Under the pieces are notes generated by a model. The model ran no database searches. It was given only the letters and a program-made list of their open reading frames with translations, and was not told where the DNA came from. The translations under genes were made by a program, and so were the position numbers. This document shows positions 1 to 7,125 of a stretch of DNA of 19,847 bases, piece after piece (the stretch's first letter is position 1; each line of letters begins with the position of its first letter). Where the stretch lies: NCBI GenBank assembly GCA_051867915.1, contig JBJDZJ010000041.1, positions 1-19,847 on the forward strand, written 5' to 3'. The stretch is from CAKSQF01 sp051867915 (GTDB lineage: Bacteria; Bacillota; Clostridia; Oscillospirales; CAG-272).

Positions 1-484
1 TTCTTGCATCTGTACTTCCTCCGTTCAGCGCAGACTGATCGACCGTTATGGCCCCCGACAGAATTTCTCCGTCAGCCGGGATTTTCTCGCCGGCAAACCG
101 ATAAACCAAATCTCCGCGGACCAGCTCGGAGATCGGAACAGTCATTTGCTGTTTCTCTCTGAGTACCCGACAGGTAGTCTCTGCCGCCTGACGCTGTATT
201 TTTTCAAAAGCAAGCTCGCTTCCGTATTCCGATATAGTTGATACCAGCGTTGATGTGGCAATGGCAACCAGTATGCCGATTGATTCAAACCAGTTGAAAT
301 TTCTCAGTGTAAACAGGATATTCAAAGCCAGTGCAATCAGCAGAACCTTGATAATCGGATCTCCGAAGTTTACCAACAACTGCTTCCAGAAGCTCTGCTT
401 GACCTTTCCGGCAATCTCGTTTGATCCGTATAATTTACGGGCTTCGATAACCTCCCGATCGCTCAGTCCACTGTATTTTTCCAA
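1..484 (-). CDS. Cation-translocating P-type ATPase, N-terminal 161 residues (cut by window edge)
   Basis: Translating the minus strand gives MEKYSGLSDREVIEARKLYG, the usual N-terminal cytoplasmic segment of PMCA-type Ca2+ ATPases. A hydrophobic hairpin follows at about residues 41-75 (IIKVLLIALALNILF, then SIGILVAIATSTLVS). The start of the actuator domain comes next, with GEKIPADG and then DQSALNGGS. The phosphorylation and nucleotide domains lie outside the window, so the ion cannot be told. The start is TTG at 484: an in-frame TAA lies at 491-493, no ATG is in frame, and the TTG start reproduces the family N-terminus. ATT at 487 is an alternative. An AAGGATGG SD lies about 9 bases upstream. 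The DQSxLxGES consensus reads NGGS here, replacing the Glu of the TGES-type motif. Confidence 0.85.
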   Translation of the reverse strand, partial: MEKYSGLSDREVIEARKLYGSNEIAGKVKQSFWKQLLVNFGDPIIKVLLIALALNILFTLRNFNWFESIGILVAIATSTLVSTISEYGSELAFEKIQRQAAETTCRVLREKQQMTVPISELVRGDLVYRFAGEKIPADGEILSGAITVDQSALNGGSTDAR

Positions 485-488
485 AATC

Positions 489-524
489 GTTTACCATCCT
501 TCCCGAAATCGGTGAATGGTAAAC
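489..524 (-). promoter_or_regulatory. 9-bp inverted repeat around the ribosome binding site of the P-type ATPase gene
   Basis: GTTTACCAT (489-497) is the exact reverse complement of ATGGTAAAC (516-524), with 18 bases between. Within the spacer the minus strand has a small CCG/CGG pairing. The SD of the P-type ATPase gene (AAGGATGG, about 501-494) lies half in the spacer and half in the arm next to the start codon. It could be an mRNA hairpin limiting translation or a repressor operator. The sequence alone cannot separate the two. Confidence 0.5.
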
Positions 525-544
525 TATATTCGAAATACAGAAAG

Positions 545-580
545 ATTATGTGTATAATCGGGAATTTGTCCGACAGTCAG
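545..580 (-). promoter_or_regulatory. Candidate sigma-A promoter(s) for the P-type ATPase gene
   Basis: Two overlapping weak matches lie on the minus strand. One is CTGACT (575-580) with an 18-bp spacer to TATACA (551-556). The other is CGGACA (567-572) with a 16-bp spacer to CATAAT (545-550). Both lie in the 106-bp gap between the methyltransferase stop and the ATPase start, where a promoter is expected if the ATPase is transcribed separately. Confidence 0.35.
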
Positions 581-590
581 GCCCTTTCAC

Positions 591-1493
591 TTACTTCTTC
601 AAAACGGCATGGACAAAACCAATATGCTCAAATGCCGACAGTTCATCGGTTCTGCCTGCAAAATAACGGTTTCGGATTTCACCCCCGCTTACATGGTCGT
701 ACACCAGAAAACCGTGATCCGACAGCATCAATTCCATACTCAACGGATCAAAGCCCGACTTAATTTCCATTCCGTAGGCTTTGGAAATGTCAAGGGTATT
801 CCGAACCCATTTTTCATCGGAAAGAAACAGCCCGGCATCGGCATAATCAAAAAGAAGATCTGAACCGTCGGCGGCAATTGAAGCGATACGGTCAAGAATC
901 TTTTCAATTTCATCCCGATAAAGGAACATAACAGCGCCAAACCAGGAAAAGAGAGTCTTTTTCTTGGAATCATGTCCCGCTTTCAAAAGTTCTGTACCAA
1001 GACCGTCCTTCGTGAAATCAGTCGGAACAAAACGAAGCTTATCCGGGATTTTCCATCCGGCACGACCGATTCGCCTGATTTTGTTCTCCTGCATCGCAGC
1101 ACCGTCAACCTCATATACCGGATATTTGTTCAAAAAATCCGGATTGCGAAAGGCAAAGGTATTTAGACCCGCCCCAACGATAACATACTGTTCGGTACCG
1201 GTACGCACCGCTCTTGTCAAGGCATCTTCACAAAAAGCATCACCTGCAAGATATGTCGGTACGATCTGCGTAAATAACGGTCGGGCTACCTCACAGTTGG
1301 AAGAGGAATCTTTCTTTTCGGGGGAAATGAAACCGATGCAGTCCTGTACGGTATCGGAAATTGCCCGATATTCTTCATCGGTTATAAGATTCCGAACCTT
1401 TTCGTCGGAAAAGATCGGATTTTCGGTATTTTCATAGTGCCATGCTCTGAAAAATGCTGTTATCAGCGCAGACATATTCATTTGCTTATCCAT
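591..1493 (-). CDS. Class I SAM-dependent methyltransferase, LCM/PPM1 (TcmP-like) family
   Basis: This 300-residue protein has the SAM-binding glycine motif VIVGAGLNTFAFR at about residues 94-106, an acidic residue after the next strand (YEVD, 117-120), and the ARPLF/DAF features of the leucine carboxyl methyltransferase / TcmP O-methyltransferase family. Bacterial members methylate carboxyl or hydroxyl groups of small molecules; the substrate cannot be predicted. I place the start at ATG 1493 because GGAGGT lies 10 bases upstream. An in-frame ATG at 1544 would put 17 extra residues inside the terminator hairpin and has no SD. No biosynthetic genes surround it. The neighbours are a small membrane protein upstream and a P-type ATPase downstream. 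Confidence 0.88.
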   Translation of the reverse strand: MDKQMNMSALITAFFRAWHYENTENPIFSDEKVRNLITDEEYRAISDTVQDCIGFISPEKKDSSSNCEVARPLFTQIVPTYLAGDAFCEDALTRAVRTGTEQYVIVGAGLNTFAFRNPDFLNKYPVYEVDGAAMQENKIRRIGRAGWKIPDKLRFVPTDFTKDGLGTELLKAGHDSKKKTLFSWFGAVMFLYRDEIEKILDRIASIAADGSDLLFDYADAGLFLSDEKWVRNTLDISKAYGMEIKSGFDPLSMELMLSDHGFLVYDHVSGGEIRNRYFAGRTDELSAFEHIGFVHAVLKK

Positions 1494-1531
1494 TTTTTCT
1501 GTGACCTCCAATCGGTGACATAAAACAGAAC

Positions 1532-1565
1532 AGAGCTGTTGCAAAAAGCCATTTGCAACAGCTCT
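1532..1565 (-). terminator. Perfect 14-bp hairpin, probable intrinsic terminator of the small membrane protein gene
   Basis: AGAGCTGTTGCAAA (1532-1545) pairs exactly with TTTGCAACAGCTCT (1552-1565) across a 6-base loop. In the minus direction it is followed by a partial U tract (GTTCTGTTTT). It lies 50 bases past the stop of the gene at 1615-2142 and only about 38 bases before the methyltransferase start. That leaves little room for a separate promoter, so some read-through or a promoter upstream of the hairpin is implied. Confidence 0.65.
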
Positions 1566-1614
1566 CGTAGATCTAACCTATCGTTTCACGGGAATGAGGT
1601 TCATAAGCTTCCCC

Positions 1615-2142
1615 TTATTCCTTCCATTCGTATAATTTGGTGTTATATACGAGCAGAGGCGACGGATTTTTCGTTTTGAATACGACCAGATAAAATTCAT
1701 CCCCCAAGCAGAAATAACTGAAAACCGATGAACCGACCGTCACTTCTCCGTATTCCCGAAACCAGAACACCTTTTCAAGCTTCCGATGGTATGAAAACAG
1801 ACCGTCCTGCATCTGATCCAGTTTATCTTTCACAACGACAAACTCCCCTCTGTCGATCCGGTGCAAACTAATAAACAACTGACACAGAAGCACAACACAC
1901 ATTGCGAATGGCACGCAAAACACCAAAGATATGGCAATTCGCAATACTTTATCACTTGTATGCAAGGATTGACTCAACAGGGTACTGATTGCGACAGCAA
2001 TGAAAATAACAAACAAAATCAAACTAAAAAAAGAAGCGAGCGCCAACATGGGAATGCTGAATTGATACTTTCTTTTCAATTCTTTACCGCATATTTCCTT
2101 TGTCAGGAGGGATTTGGTTTCCTTCGGAATAGATACCTCCAA
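1615..2142 (-). CDS. Small membrane protein of unknown function, two transmembrane helices
   Basis: The product is about 175 residues: a charged N-terminus (KELKRKYQF), two hydrophobic helices at about residues 32-57 and 67-93, then a cytoplasmic-looking C-terminal domain of about 80 residues ending LYEWKE. I do not recognise a family. The start is uncertain. An in-frame TAA lies at 2152-2154 and the first candidate is TTG at 2142, but the only good SD (GGAGG, 2136-2140) overlaps that codon. The SD would suit the ATT at 2130 (residue 5), which lies five bases downstream of it. The first in-frame ATG is residue 32, inside helix 1. The gene follows rpiB by 70 bp on the same strand and ends before a strong hairpin terminator. 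Confidence 0.7.
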   Translation of the reverse strand: MEVSIPKETKSLLTKEICGKELKRKYQFSIPMLALASFFSLILFVIFIAVAISTLLSQSLHTSDKVLRIAISLVFCVPFAMCVVLLCQLFISLHRIDRGEFVVVKDKLDQMQDGLFSYHRKLEKVFWFREYGEVTVGSSVFSYFCLGDEFYLVVFKTKNPSPLLVYNTKLYEWKE

Positions 2143-2179
2143 ATGAGATCGTTATTCTGATTGATTATTGCAGGAAATC

Positions 2180-2196
2180 GACTTTGCAAGAAAGTC
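2180..2196 (-). other. Short 6-bp hairpin between rpiB and the small membrane protein gene
   Basis: GACTTT (2180-2185) pairs with AAAGTC (2191-2196) over a 5-base loop, 17 bases past the rpiB stop. There is no proper U tract after it on the minus strand (GATTTCCTG), so it is at best a weak terminator or processing site. The 70-bp gap has no clear promoter that I can defend. Confidence 0.25.
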
Positions 2197-2212
2197 CCCC
2201 TATATGAATCTA

Positions 2213-2659
2213 TCAATTTGCATCCAGATCGTTGAGCATATCCACACGGATGGAATGGCGTCCGCCGAGGAAATCGGTATGCAGGAACAACTCCACCATA
2301 TCAATTGCAAGTCCTGCACCGATGACGCGGGCTCCGAGACAAAGGACATTCGCATCATTGTGCGCTCTTGTCATTCTGGCAGAATAGGTATTCTCACAAG
2401 CGGCGGCACGGATTCCCTTATGCTTGTTAGCGGCCATGGACATTCCGATTCCCGTTCCGCAGATCAGAATTCCCATATCCGCTTTTCCGTCGGTTATGGC
2501 ATTGCAGACCTTGTCGGCATATACGGGATAATTCACCGAATCGGTGCTGTCGCATCCCATATCCAGAATCTGATAGCCTTCCTCTTTGAGATATGCCAGA
2601 ATCGGCAGTTTCAACTCATAACCGCCGTGATCACAGCCAATTGCAATCCTTTTCTTCAT
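2213..2659 (-). CDS. rpiB: Ribose-5-phosphate isomerase B
   Basis: RpiB interconverts ribose 5-phosphate and ribulose 5-phosphate in the cytoplasmic non-oxidative pentose phosphate pathway (related members act on allose or galactose 6-phosphate). At 148 residues it has the family's usual length. It shows the N-terminal IAIGCDHGGYELK motif (D10, H11), the active-site cysteine in ILICGTGIGMS (C67), and the RAHNDANVL motif (H100, N101). A cysteine at that position is the Clostridium/E. coli type; the actinobacterial type uses Glu. The ATG at 2659 has AAAAGGATGG upstream. It is the fourth gene of the fhs-tsaE-tsaB-rpiB run, 26 bp after tsaB. Confidence 0.95.
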   Translation of the reverse strand: MKKRIAIGCDHGGYELKLPILAYLKEEGYQILDMGCDSTDSVNYPVYADKVCNAITDGKADMGILICGTGIGMSMAANKHKGIRAAACENTYSARMTRAHNDANVLCLGARVIGAGLAIDMVELFLHTDFLGGRHSIRVDMLNDLDAN

Positions 2660-2685
2660 TTTACCATACCATCCTTTTCTGTTTC

Positions 2686-3408
2686 TTATTCCGTCTGTTG
2701 TTCCGATATTTTTTGAAGCCTTTCCCGTTCTGCCTGTGACGCTCTTAAATAGACCGGTAAAAGCTCACTGTCGGTACCTTTTTGCCCGTTCAGATATCTG
2801 ATTCTCGCCGCTTTTGCAACGCTTGAGGCATGGGCAAACCGTACGGCAGGAGGCGTCACACGGAAATTTGTCGGATGACTGTCGGGACATCCCGAACAGT
2901 CAAGCGTCATCTCGTATCCGTCCCCCACAAAATAAATCTGCTCCGAATGTTTTTGTAGTTCATCGCACAACTCCCGAACGGGAATCAGGCGATCCTCGCA
3001 AAGGCGGGTCAATATGCCTGATTTCATTTCAAAAAGTGCATTATAGACCTGTTCCCGTCTGGCATCCATAACGGGGCAGATCAGCCCCTCCGATCCGGAC
3101 AGGTTATATGCCAGAGCCTCCAGCGTCGGAACCCCGATACAGGGTTTACCCGATCCGAATGCCAACCCCTTGATAAGTGAAATCCCGATCCGGATGCCCG
3201 TGAAGGATCCGGGGCCGTTGGACACGGCAAACAGATCCACTTCCGAAAGCTCGATCCCAGTCAACTTCAGCATGGATTCCAGCATGGGAAGCAGAGTCTC
3301 GCTGTGTTTGTTCAGATCGTTCAGAGAGAATTCCGAAATGAGGGAATCGTCCTCGCAAAGCGCCACCGAGGCGATTGAAGCAGATGAGTCAAGCGCCAAT
3401 ATTTTCAT
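2686..3408 (-). CDS. tsaB: tRNA threonylcarbamoyladenosine biosynthesis protein TsaB
   Basis: TsaB is an ASKHA-fold, non-catalytic partner of TsaD in the complex that transfers the threonylcarbamoyl group to A37 of ANN-decoding tRNAs. The 240-residue product has the hallmark N-terminus MKILALDSSASIASVAL and the NGPGSFTGIRIG motif (64-75), followed by PVMDARREQVY and the usual variable C-terminal half. The length is normal. The SD (GGGAAGGA) is about 11 bases from the ATG. tsaE lies immediately upstream (21 bp) and rpiB downstream. Pairing of tsaE and tsaB is common in Firmicutes; tsaD, often next to them, is not in this window. Confidence 0.95.
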   Translation of the reverse strand: MKILALDSSASIASVALCEDDSLISEFSLNDLNKHSETLLPMLESMLKLTGIELSEVDLFAVSNGPGSFTGIRIGISLIKGLAFGSGKPCIGVPTLEALAYNLSGSEGLICPVMDARREQVYNALFEMKSGILTRLCEDRLIPVRELCDELQKHSEQIYFVGDGYEMTLDCSGCPDSHPTNFRVTPPAVRFAHASSVAKAARIRYLNGQKGTDSELLPVYLRASQAERERLQKISEQQTE

Positions 3409-3429
3409 ATTCAGACTTATCCTTCCCTG

Positions 3430-3867
3430 TTATTTGTCCGAAATCCGCTCGATGGAGATCATGCGGGTATTCTCATCAATTTTGCTGATGGAAACCTTCA
3501 CATACTTCTTTGGCAGTGCATAAGGAATCCGTTCGCTCCACTCCACGATCATAATACAGTTTTCGTAATCATAGAAACCGCAGGAAATGAGATCGTCTTC
3601 ACTTTCAATCCGATAGACATCGAAATGACAGATTCTGACTTTTTTTCCTTCGTATTCATTGACAATGGAATAGGTCGGAGAACATACCTCGGCATCCGGT
3701 GCAAGCACCGAAACGAAGCCTCTGACAAAGGCTGTCTTCCCTACGCCCAGATCGCCGTAAAGGGCGACAAACTCGTTTTTTCCGATCTGCGCTCCCAAAA
3801 GCGCACCGGCAGATTCGGTTTCCTCGGTTTTATGTGACAGGATTTTATAAAGTACTTCTTTTTTCAT
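3430..3867 (-). CDS. tsaE: tRNA threonylcarbamoyladenosine biosynthesis ATPase TsaE
   Basis: TsaE is the P-loop ATPase that resets the TsaBD complex during t6A formation. The 145-residue product has Walker A GDLGVGKT (38-45), the SPTYSI switch segment (63-68), HFDVYRI (81-87) and VEWSERIP (108-115), all expected for the family. The ATG at 3867 starts 9 bases after the fhs stop region and has no purine-rich SD (the upstream bases are CTGATTCCTGAT). Translation probably depends on coupling to fhs. The start is supported by normal N-terminal length before the P-loop. Confidence 0.95.
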   Translation of the reverse strand: MKKEVLYKILSHKTEETESAGALLGAQIGKNEFVALYGDLGVGKTAFVRGFVSVLAPDAEVCSPTYSIVNEYEGKKVRICHFDVYRIESEDDLISCGFYDYENCIMIVEWSERIPYALPKKYVKVSISKIDENTRMISIERISDK

Positions 3868-3875
3868 ATCAGGAA

Positions 3876-5555
3876 TCAGGACAGACCGGTGATGTTTCCG
3901 TCGTCGTCTATGTCAATGAAATAGGCAGCAGGTGCTTTTCCGAGTCCGGGCATGGTCATAATAGCTCCGGTCAAAACAACCACAAATCCGGCGCCTGCCG
4001 ACAGCTTGACCTCCCGAACATTCAGCTTAAAACCGGTGGGACGCCCCAATTTGGTTGCATCATCGGACAGCGAATACTGGGTCTTGGCAACACAAATGGG
4101 ATACCGGCTGTATGCGGGATCCAAGGCTTCGATTTCCCGAATGCTCTTGGCGGCGGAAGGATCGTATACCACGCCGTCTGCGCCGTAAATCTCCCTTGCG
4201 ACCTTCTCAATCTTTTCGGAAATCGAAAGTTCGTCGGAATAAAGGGGTGCAAAATGGCTTTCCTGTTCGCAGGCACGGACAACCTTCTCCGCCAGATCGA
4301 CACCGCCCTCCGATCCCTTGGCAAAGACCTCAGACAGCGAAACTTCAACGCCTTTGCGCTGACAGCACTCCTTCACAATCTCAAGTTCGGCCTCTGTATC
4401 GGTTCCGAAACGGTTCATGGCAACCACTACGGGTACACCGTACTTTTTCAGATTGTCGATGTGAGCTTCCAGATTGCAGATTCCCTTCCGAAGAGCATCG
4501 GTGTTTTCGGCGGAAAGCTCTTCTTTCTTCAAGCCTCCGTTGTACTTCAGCGCACGGACTGTGGCGACCAACACGACGCAAGAGGGAGCCAGTCCCGCCA
4601 GACGGCATTTGATATCCAGGAATTTCTCAGCGCCCAGGTCGGCACCGAAGCCTGCTTCGGTGATGGCGTAATCGCCCAGTTTGAGCGCCAGTTTGGTAGC
4701 CCGAACCGAGTTACAGCCGTGAGCAATATTGGCAAAAGGACCTCCGTGAATCAGAGCAGGCGTATTTTCCAGCGTCTGAACCAGATTGGGCTTCAAGGCA
4801 TCCTTCAGAAGCACCGCCATGGATCCCACACAGCGCAGATCCTTTGCATAAACCGGCTTGTTGTCATATGTGTAGGCGACCAGAATGCGTCCGAGACGCT
4901 CCTTGAGATCGGAAATGGATTCGGCAAGGCAGAGGATCGCCATAATCTCACTGGCAACGGTGATCATGAAATGATCCTCTCTGGGAACTCCGTCCACCTT
5001 TTTGCCCAGTCCGATGACGATATTCCGCAGAGCGCGGTCATTGGTATCGGTGACACGGGAGAACAGAATCCGTCTGGGGTCAATGTTCAGCTCATTTCCC
5101 TGCTGAAGAGAATTATCCAGTACGGCGCAAAGGAGATTATTTGCGGCAGTAATTGCATGGAAGTCTCCTGTAAAATGGAGGTTGATATCCTCCATGGGAA
5201 CCACCTGGGAATATCCGCCTCCTGCAGCGCCACCCTTGATTCCGAAAACGGGACCCAAAGACGGCTCACGAAGAGCAATGACGGTCTTCTTTCCGATTCG
5301 ATTCATCGCCATTCCAAGACCCACGGTCGTTGTGGTTTTTCCCTCGCCTGCGGGGGTCGGATTGATGGCAGTAACCAGAATCAGCTTGCCGTTGGGACGG
5401 TCGGCGTTGCGCTTGATAAAACTGTCGTTGATTTTTGCCTTATAGTTGCCGTACAGCTCCAGTTCATCGGGACGGATGCCCAGATTCTCGGCTATCTCGC
5501 CGATGGGTCGCATTTTCGCTTGATGCGCAATCTCAATATCGGTAGGAAATGGCAT
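3876..5555 (-). CDS. fhs: Formate-tetrahydrofolate ligase
   Basis: Fhs makes 10-formyl-tetrahydrofolate from formate, ATP and THF. It feeds purine synthesis and initiator-Met-tRNA formylation, and in acetogens the methyl branch of the Wood-Ljungdahl pathway. The 559 residues match the usual 555-560. The N-terminus (MPFPTDIEIAHQAKMRPI) is typical, the ATP loop TPAGEGKTTTTVGL lies at 67-80, and EPSLGPVFGIKGGAAGGG follows. The SD is GAGGTG, 5 bases from the ATG. It leads the fhs-tsaE-tsaB-rpiB run from a near-consensus promoter, with a leader of about 90 bases. No other Wood-Ljungdahl genes are visible, so a housekeeping role is the safer reading. Confidence 0.97.
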   Translation of the reverse strand: MPFPTDIEIAHQAKMRPIGEIAENLGIRPDELELYGNYKAKINDSFIKRNADRPNGKLILVTAINPTPAGEGKTTTTVGLGMAMNRIGKKTVIALREPSLGPVFGIKGGAAGGGYSQVVPMEDINLHFTGDFHAITAANNLLCAVLDNSLQQGNELNIDPRRILFSRVTDTNDRALRNIVIGLGKKVDGVPREDHFMITVASEIMAILCLAESISDLKERLGRILVAYTYDNKPVYAKDLRCVGSMAVLLKDALKPNLVQTLENTPALIHGGPFANIAHGCNSVRATKLALKLGDYAITEAGFGADLGAEKFLDIKCRLAGLAPSCVVLVATVRALKYNGGLKKEELSAENTDALRKGICNLEAHIDNLKKYGVPVVVAMNRFGTDTEAELEIVKECCQRKGVEVSLSEVFAKGSEGGVDLAEKVVRACEQESHFAPLYSDELSISEKIEKVAREIYGADGVVYDPSAAKSIREIEALDPAYSRYPICVAKTQYSLSDDATKLGRPTGFKLNVREVKLSAGAGFVVVLTGAIMTMPGLGKAPAAYFIDIDDDGNITGLS

Positions 5556-5588
5556 AGTGACACCTCATTTTCAGTCGTTACTTATTGT

Positions 5589-5633
5589 TTTTCCAATGGG
5601 AAAAGCAGAAAAACACAGATGTTGCATATCTGT
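5589..5633 (-). promoter_or_regulatory. fhs 5' leader with two small hairpins, the first followed by five U residues
   Basis: In minus-strand order the leader first forms ACAGAT/ATCTGT (5633-5628 with 5620-5615, 7-base loop), immediately followed by GTTTTTC. It then forms TTTTCC/GGAAAA (5604-5599 with 5594-5589, 4-base loop). The first has the shape of a weak intrinsic terminator placed after the fhs promoter. It may attenuate fhs or trim radA read-through. I do not recognise a known riboswitch, and it does not look like the THF riboswitch. Confidence 0.35.
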
Positions 5634-5650
5634 AATTTTCCATATTTATT

Positions 5651-5679
5651 ATTATATCATATTTTTTTGAAAATTGCAA
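5651..5679 (-). promoter_or_regulatory. Sigma-A promoter of the fhs operon
   Basis: On the minus strand TTGCAA (-35, 5674-5679) is separated by exactly 17 bp from TATAAT (-10, 5651-5656), in an AT-rich stretch directly after the radA stop codon. Transcription should start near 5644, giving a leader of about 90 bases before the fhs ATG. Confidence 0.82.
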
Positions 5680-5688
5680 TAGGAATGC

Positions 5689-7074
5689 TCAGGATTTTGC
5701 CAAAATTCTTACGGCATCATAAATTCCGGACACAGGATGAAGATGAACGCCGTCAGGGTATTTCCGATCCTTGATCTTTTCATAATTCCGTTTGGGCAGC
5801 ACAATTTCAGAAAAGCCAAGTTTTACTGCCTCTGCCACCCGAAGTTCCACCGACGATACACTGCGGCATTCGCCCGACAGCCCCAGTTCTCCGAATGCAA
5901 TCAGATCATCGGGGAGAGGAAGGTCTCTGAAGGATGAAATCAGCGTCAGTGCTATGGCAAGATCGGCGGCATTCTCATCCAGACGGAAGCCTCCGATGAC
6001 ATTCATATAGACATCGTTTACATTGAAGCGAAGTCCCATCCTCTTTTCCAGAATCGCCAGAATCAGGCAAAGCCGGTTGTAATCCACCCCGTCCGCCGTC
6101 CGTCTGGGTACCGGAAAAGAGGTTGCCGACACCAGCGCCTGGATTTCGGTAATCATCGGTCGGCTGCCCTCCATGGTGCAGACAGCGCAGTTGCCCGATG
6201 AATTCCGGGGACGGCCCGACAGGAGCATTTCGGAGGGATTCTGTACCTCTTCAAGTCCTTCTTCGGTCATCTCAAAGACACCGATCTCATTGGTGGAGCC
6301 GTACCGGTTCTTGGTTGCCCGGATGATGCGGAAGATATGTTGCCTGTCTCCCTCAAAGGACAGGACGGCGTCCACCATATGCTCCAGCACCTTCGGCCCT
6401 GCGATGCTTCCCTCTTTGGTCACATGACCGACGATCACGAAGGAGATTCCTTTGCTCTTCGCCAGCGACAGGTAGCGCATGGTGCTTTCCTTGATCTGGG
6501 AAACACTGCCCGCACCGGAAGGGATCCCGAGGCAATACATCGTCTGTATGGAGTCAATGATAACAAAAGTGGGGTGAACTTCCTCGATCTCCGACAGGAT
6601 ATGATCCACATCGGTCTCGGTCAGAAGGTAGAGATTTTTCCCCTTTATTTTCAATCGCTCTGCACGGTATTTCAACTGTCCGCCGGATTCCTCACCCGAA
6701 ACATAGAGGACACGGTTCTCGTAGGACAGCGAATCACAGATTTGCAAAAGAAGGGTGGATTTTCCGATTCCCGGCTCTCCTGCCAGAAGAACGACCGATC
6801 CGTCTACAATTCCGCCGCCCAGTACACGGTCCAGCTCCGGCATTCCGGTTTGGGTACGGATATAGTCCGGCATTTCCATATTCTCAAAGGCGACCGTCTT
6901 ATTGCCATAGGATATGCCTCCTCTTGAACTGCTCCTGCCGGTATCCTGCGATTCTACCTGGGGGGAAACCTCCTCCATGGTGGAAAATTTCCCGCAGGAC
7001 GGGCATTTTCCCATCCATTTGGGTGTACGGTATCCGCATTCGGTACATTCAAAATAGGATTTTGCTGTTTTCAT
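5689..7074 (-). CDS. radA: DNA repair protein RadA (Sms)
   Basis: RadA is a hexameric DnaB-like branch-migration helicase that works with RecA in recombination. Domains in order: a C4 zinc finger (C10, C13, C24, C27), a RecA-like ATPase with Walker A GEPGIGKST (99-107) and Walker B FVIIDS (170-175), the RadA-specific motif (255-259), and a C-terminal Lon-protease-like domain without catalytic function. At 461 residues it has the normal length. The signature KNRFG reads KNRYG here, a conservative change. The SD AAAAGGA is close to the ATG. It is the last gene of the membrane protein - amidase - radA run; fhs has its own promoter just past its stop. Confidence 0.97.
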   Translation of the reverse strand: MKTAKSYFECTECGYRTPKWMGKCPSCGKFSTMEEVSPQVESQDTGRSSSRGGISYGNKTVAFENMEMPDYIRTQTGMPELDRVLGGGIVDGSVVLLAGEPGIGKSTLLLQICDSLSYENRVLYVSGEESGGQLKYRAERLKIKGKNLYLLTETDVDHILSEIEEVHPTFVIIDSIQTMYCLGIPSGAGSVSQIKESTMRYLSLAKSKGISFVIVGHVTKEGSIAGPKVLEHMVDAVLSFEGDRQHIFRIIRATKNRYGSTNEIGVFEMTEEGLEEVQNPSEMLLSGRPRNSSGNCAVCTMEGSRPMITEIQALVSATSFPVPRRTADGVDYNRLCLILAILEKRMGLRFNVNDVYMNVIGGFRLDENAADLAIALTLISSFRDLPLPDDLIAFGELGLSGECRSVSSVELRVAEAVKLGFSEIVLPKRNYEKIKDRKYPDGVHLHPVSGIYDAVRILAKS

Positions 7075-7092
7075 ATTCCTTTTGATGAATCG

Positions 7093-7119
7093 GATCGGAG
7101 TGACGATCTCCGTCCGATC
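7093..7119 (-). other. Two mutually exclusive short inverted repeats before radA
   Basis: In the 51-bp amidase-radA gap, GATCGGA (7093-7099) can pair with TCCGATC (7113-7119). Alternatively CGGAG (7096-7100) can pair with CTCCG (7108-7112). The two stems share bases, so only one can form. No U tract follows in the minus direction. GATCGG-like words are common in this genome, so chance is a real possibility. Confidence 0.25.
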
Positions 7120-7125
7120 TTCCTT

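Noticed and set aside
255..515. Plus-strand open frame of 86 codons across the P-type ATPase start
   Set aside because: It lies antisense to the ATPase N-terminus, which matches the family well. The plus-strand product is low complexity with no homology I can name.
1494..1544. Upstream ATG at 1544 as start of the methyltransferase
   Set aside because: It lies inside the terminator stem with no SD, while ATG 1493 has GGAGGT at good spacing.
5556..5650. THF or glycine riboswitch before fhs
   Set aside because: The leader is about 90 bases and AT-rich, with only two 6-bp stems. None of the conserved core elements I know for these classes is present.
3834..5774. 646-codon open frame on the plus strand opposite fhs
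   Set aside because: Same register effect as above. Fhs is highly conserved on the minus strand, and the antisense product has no domain I recognise.
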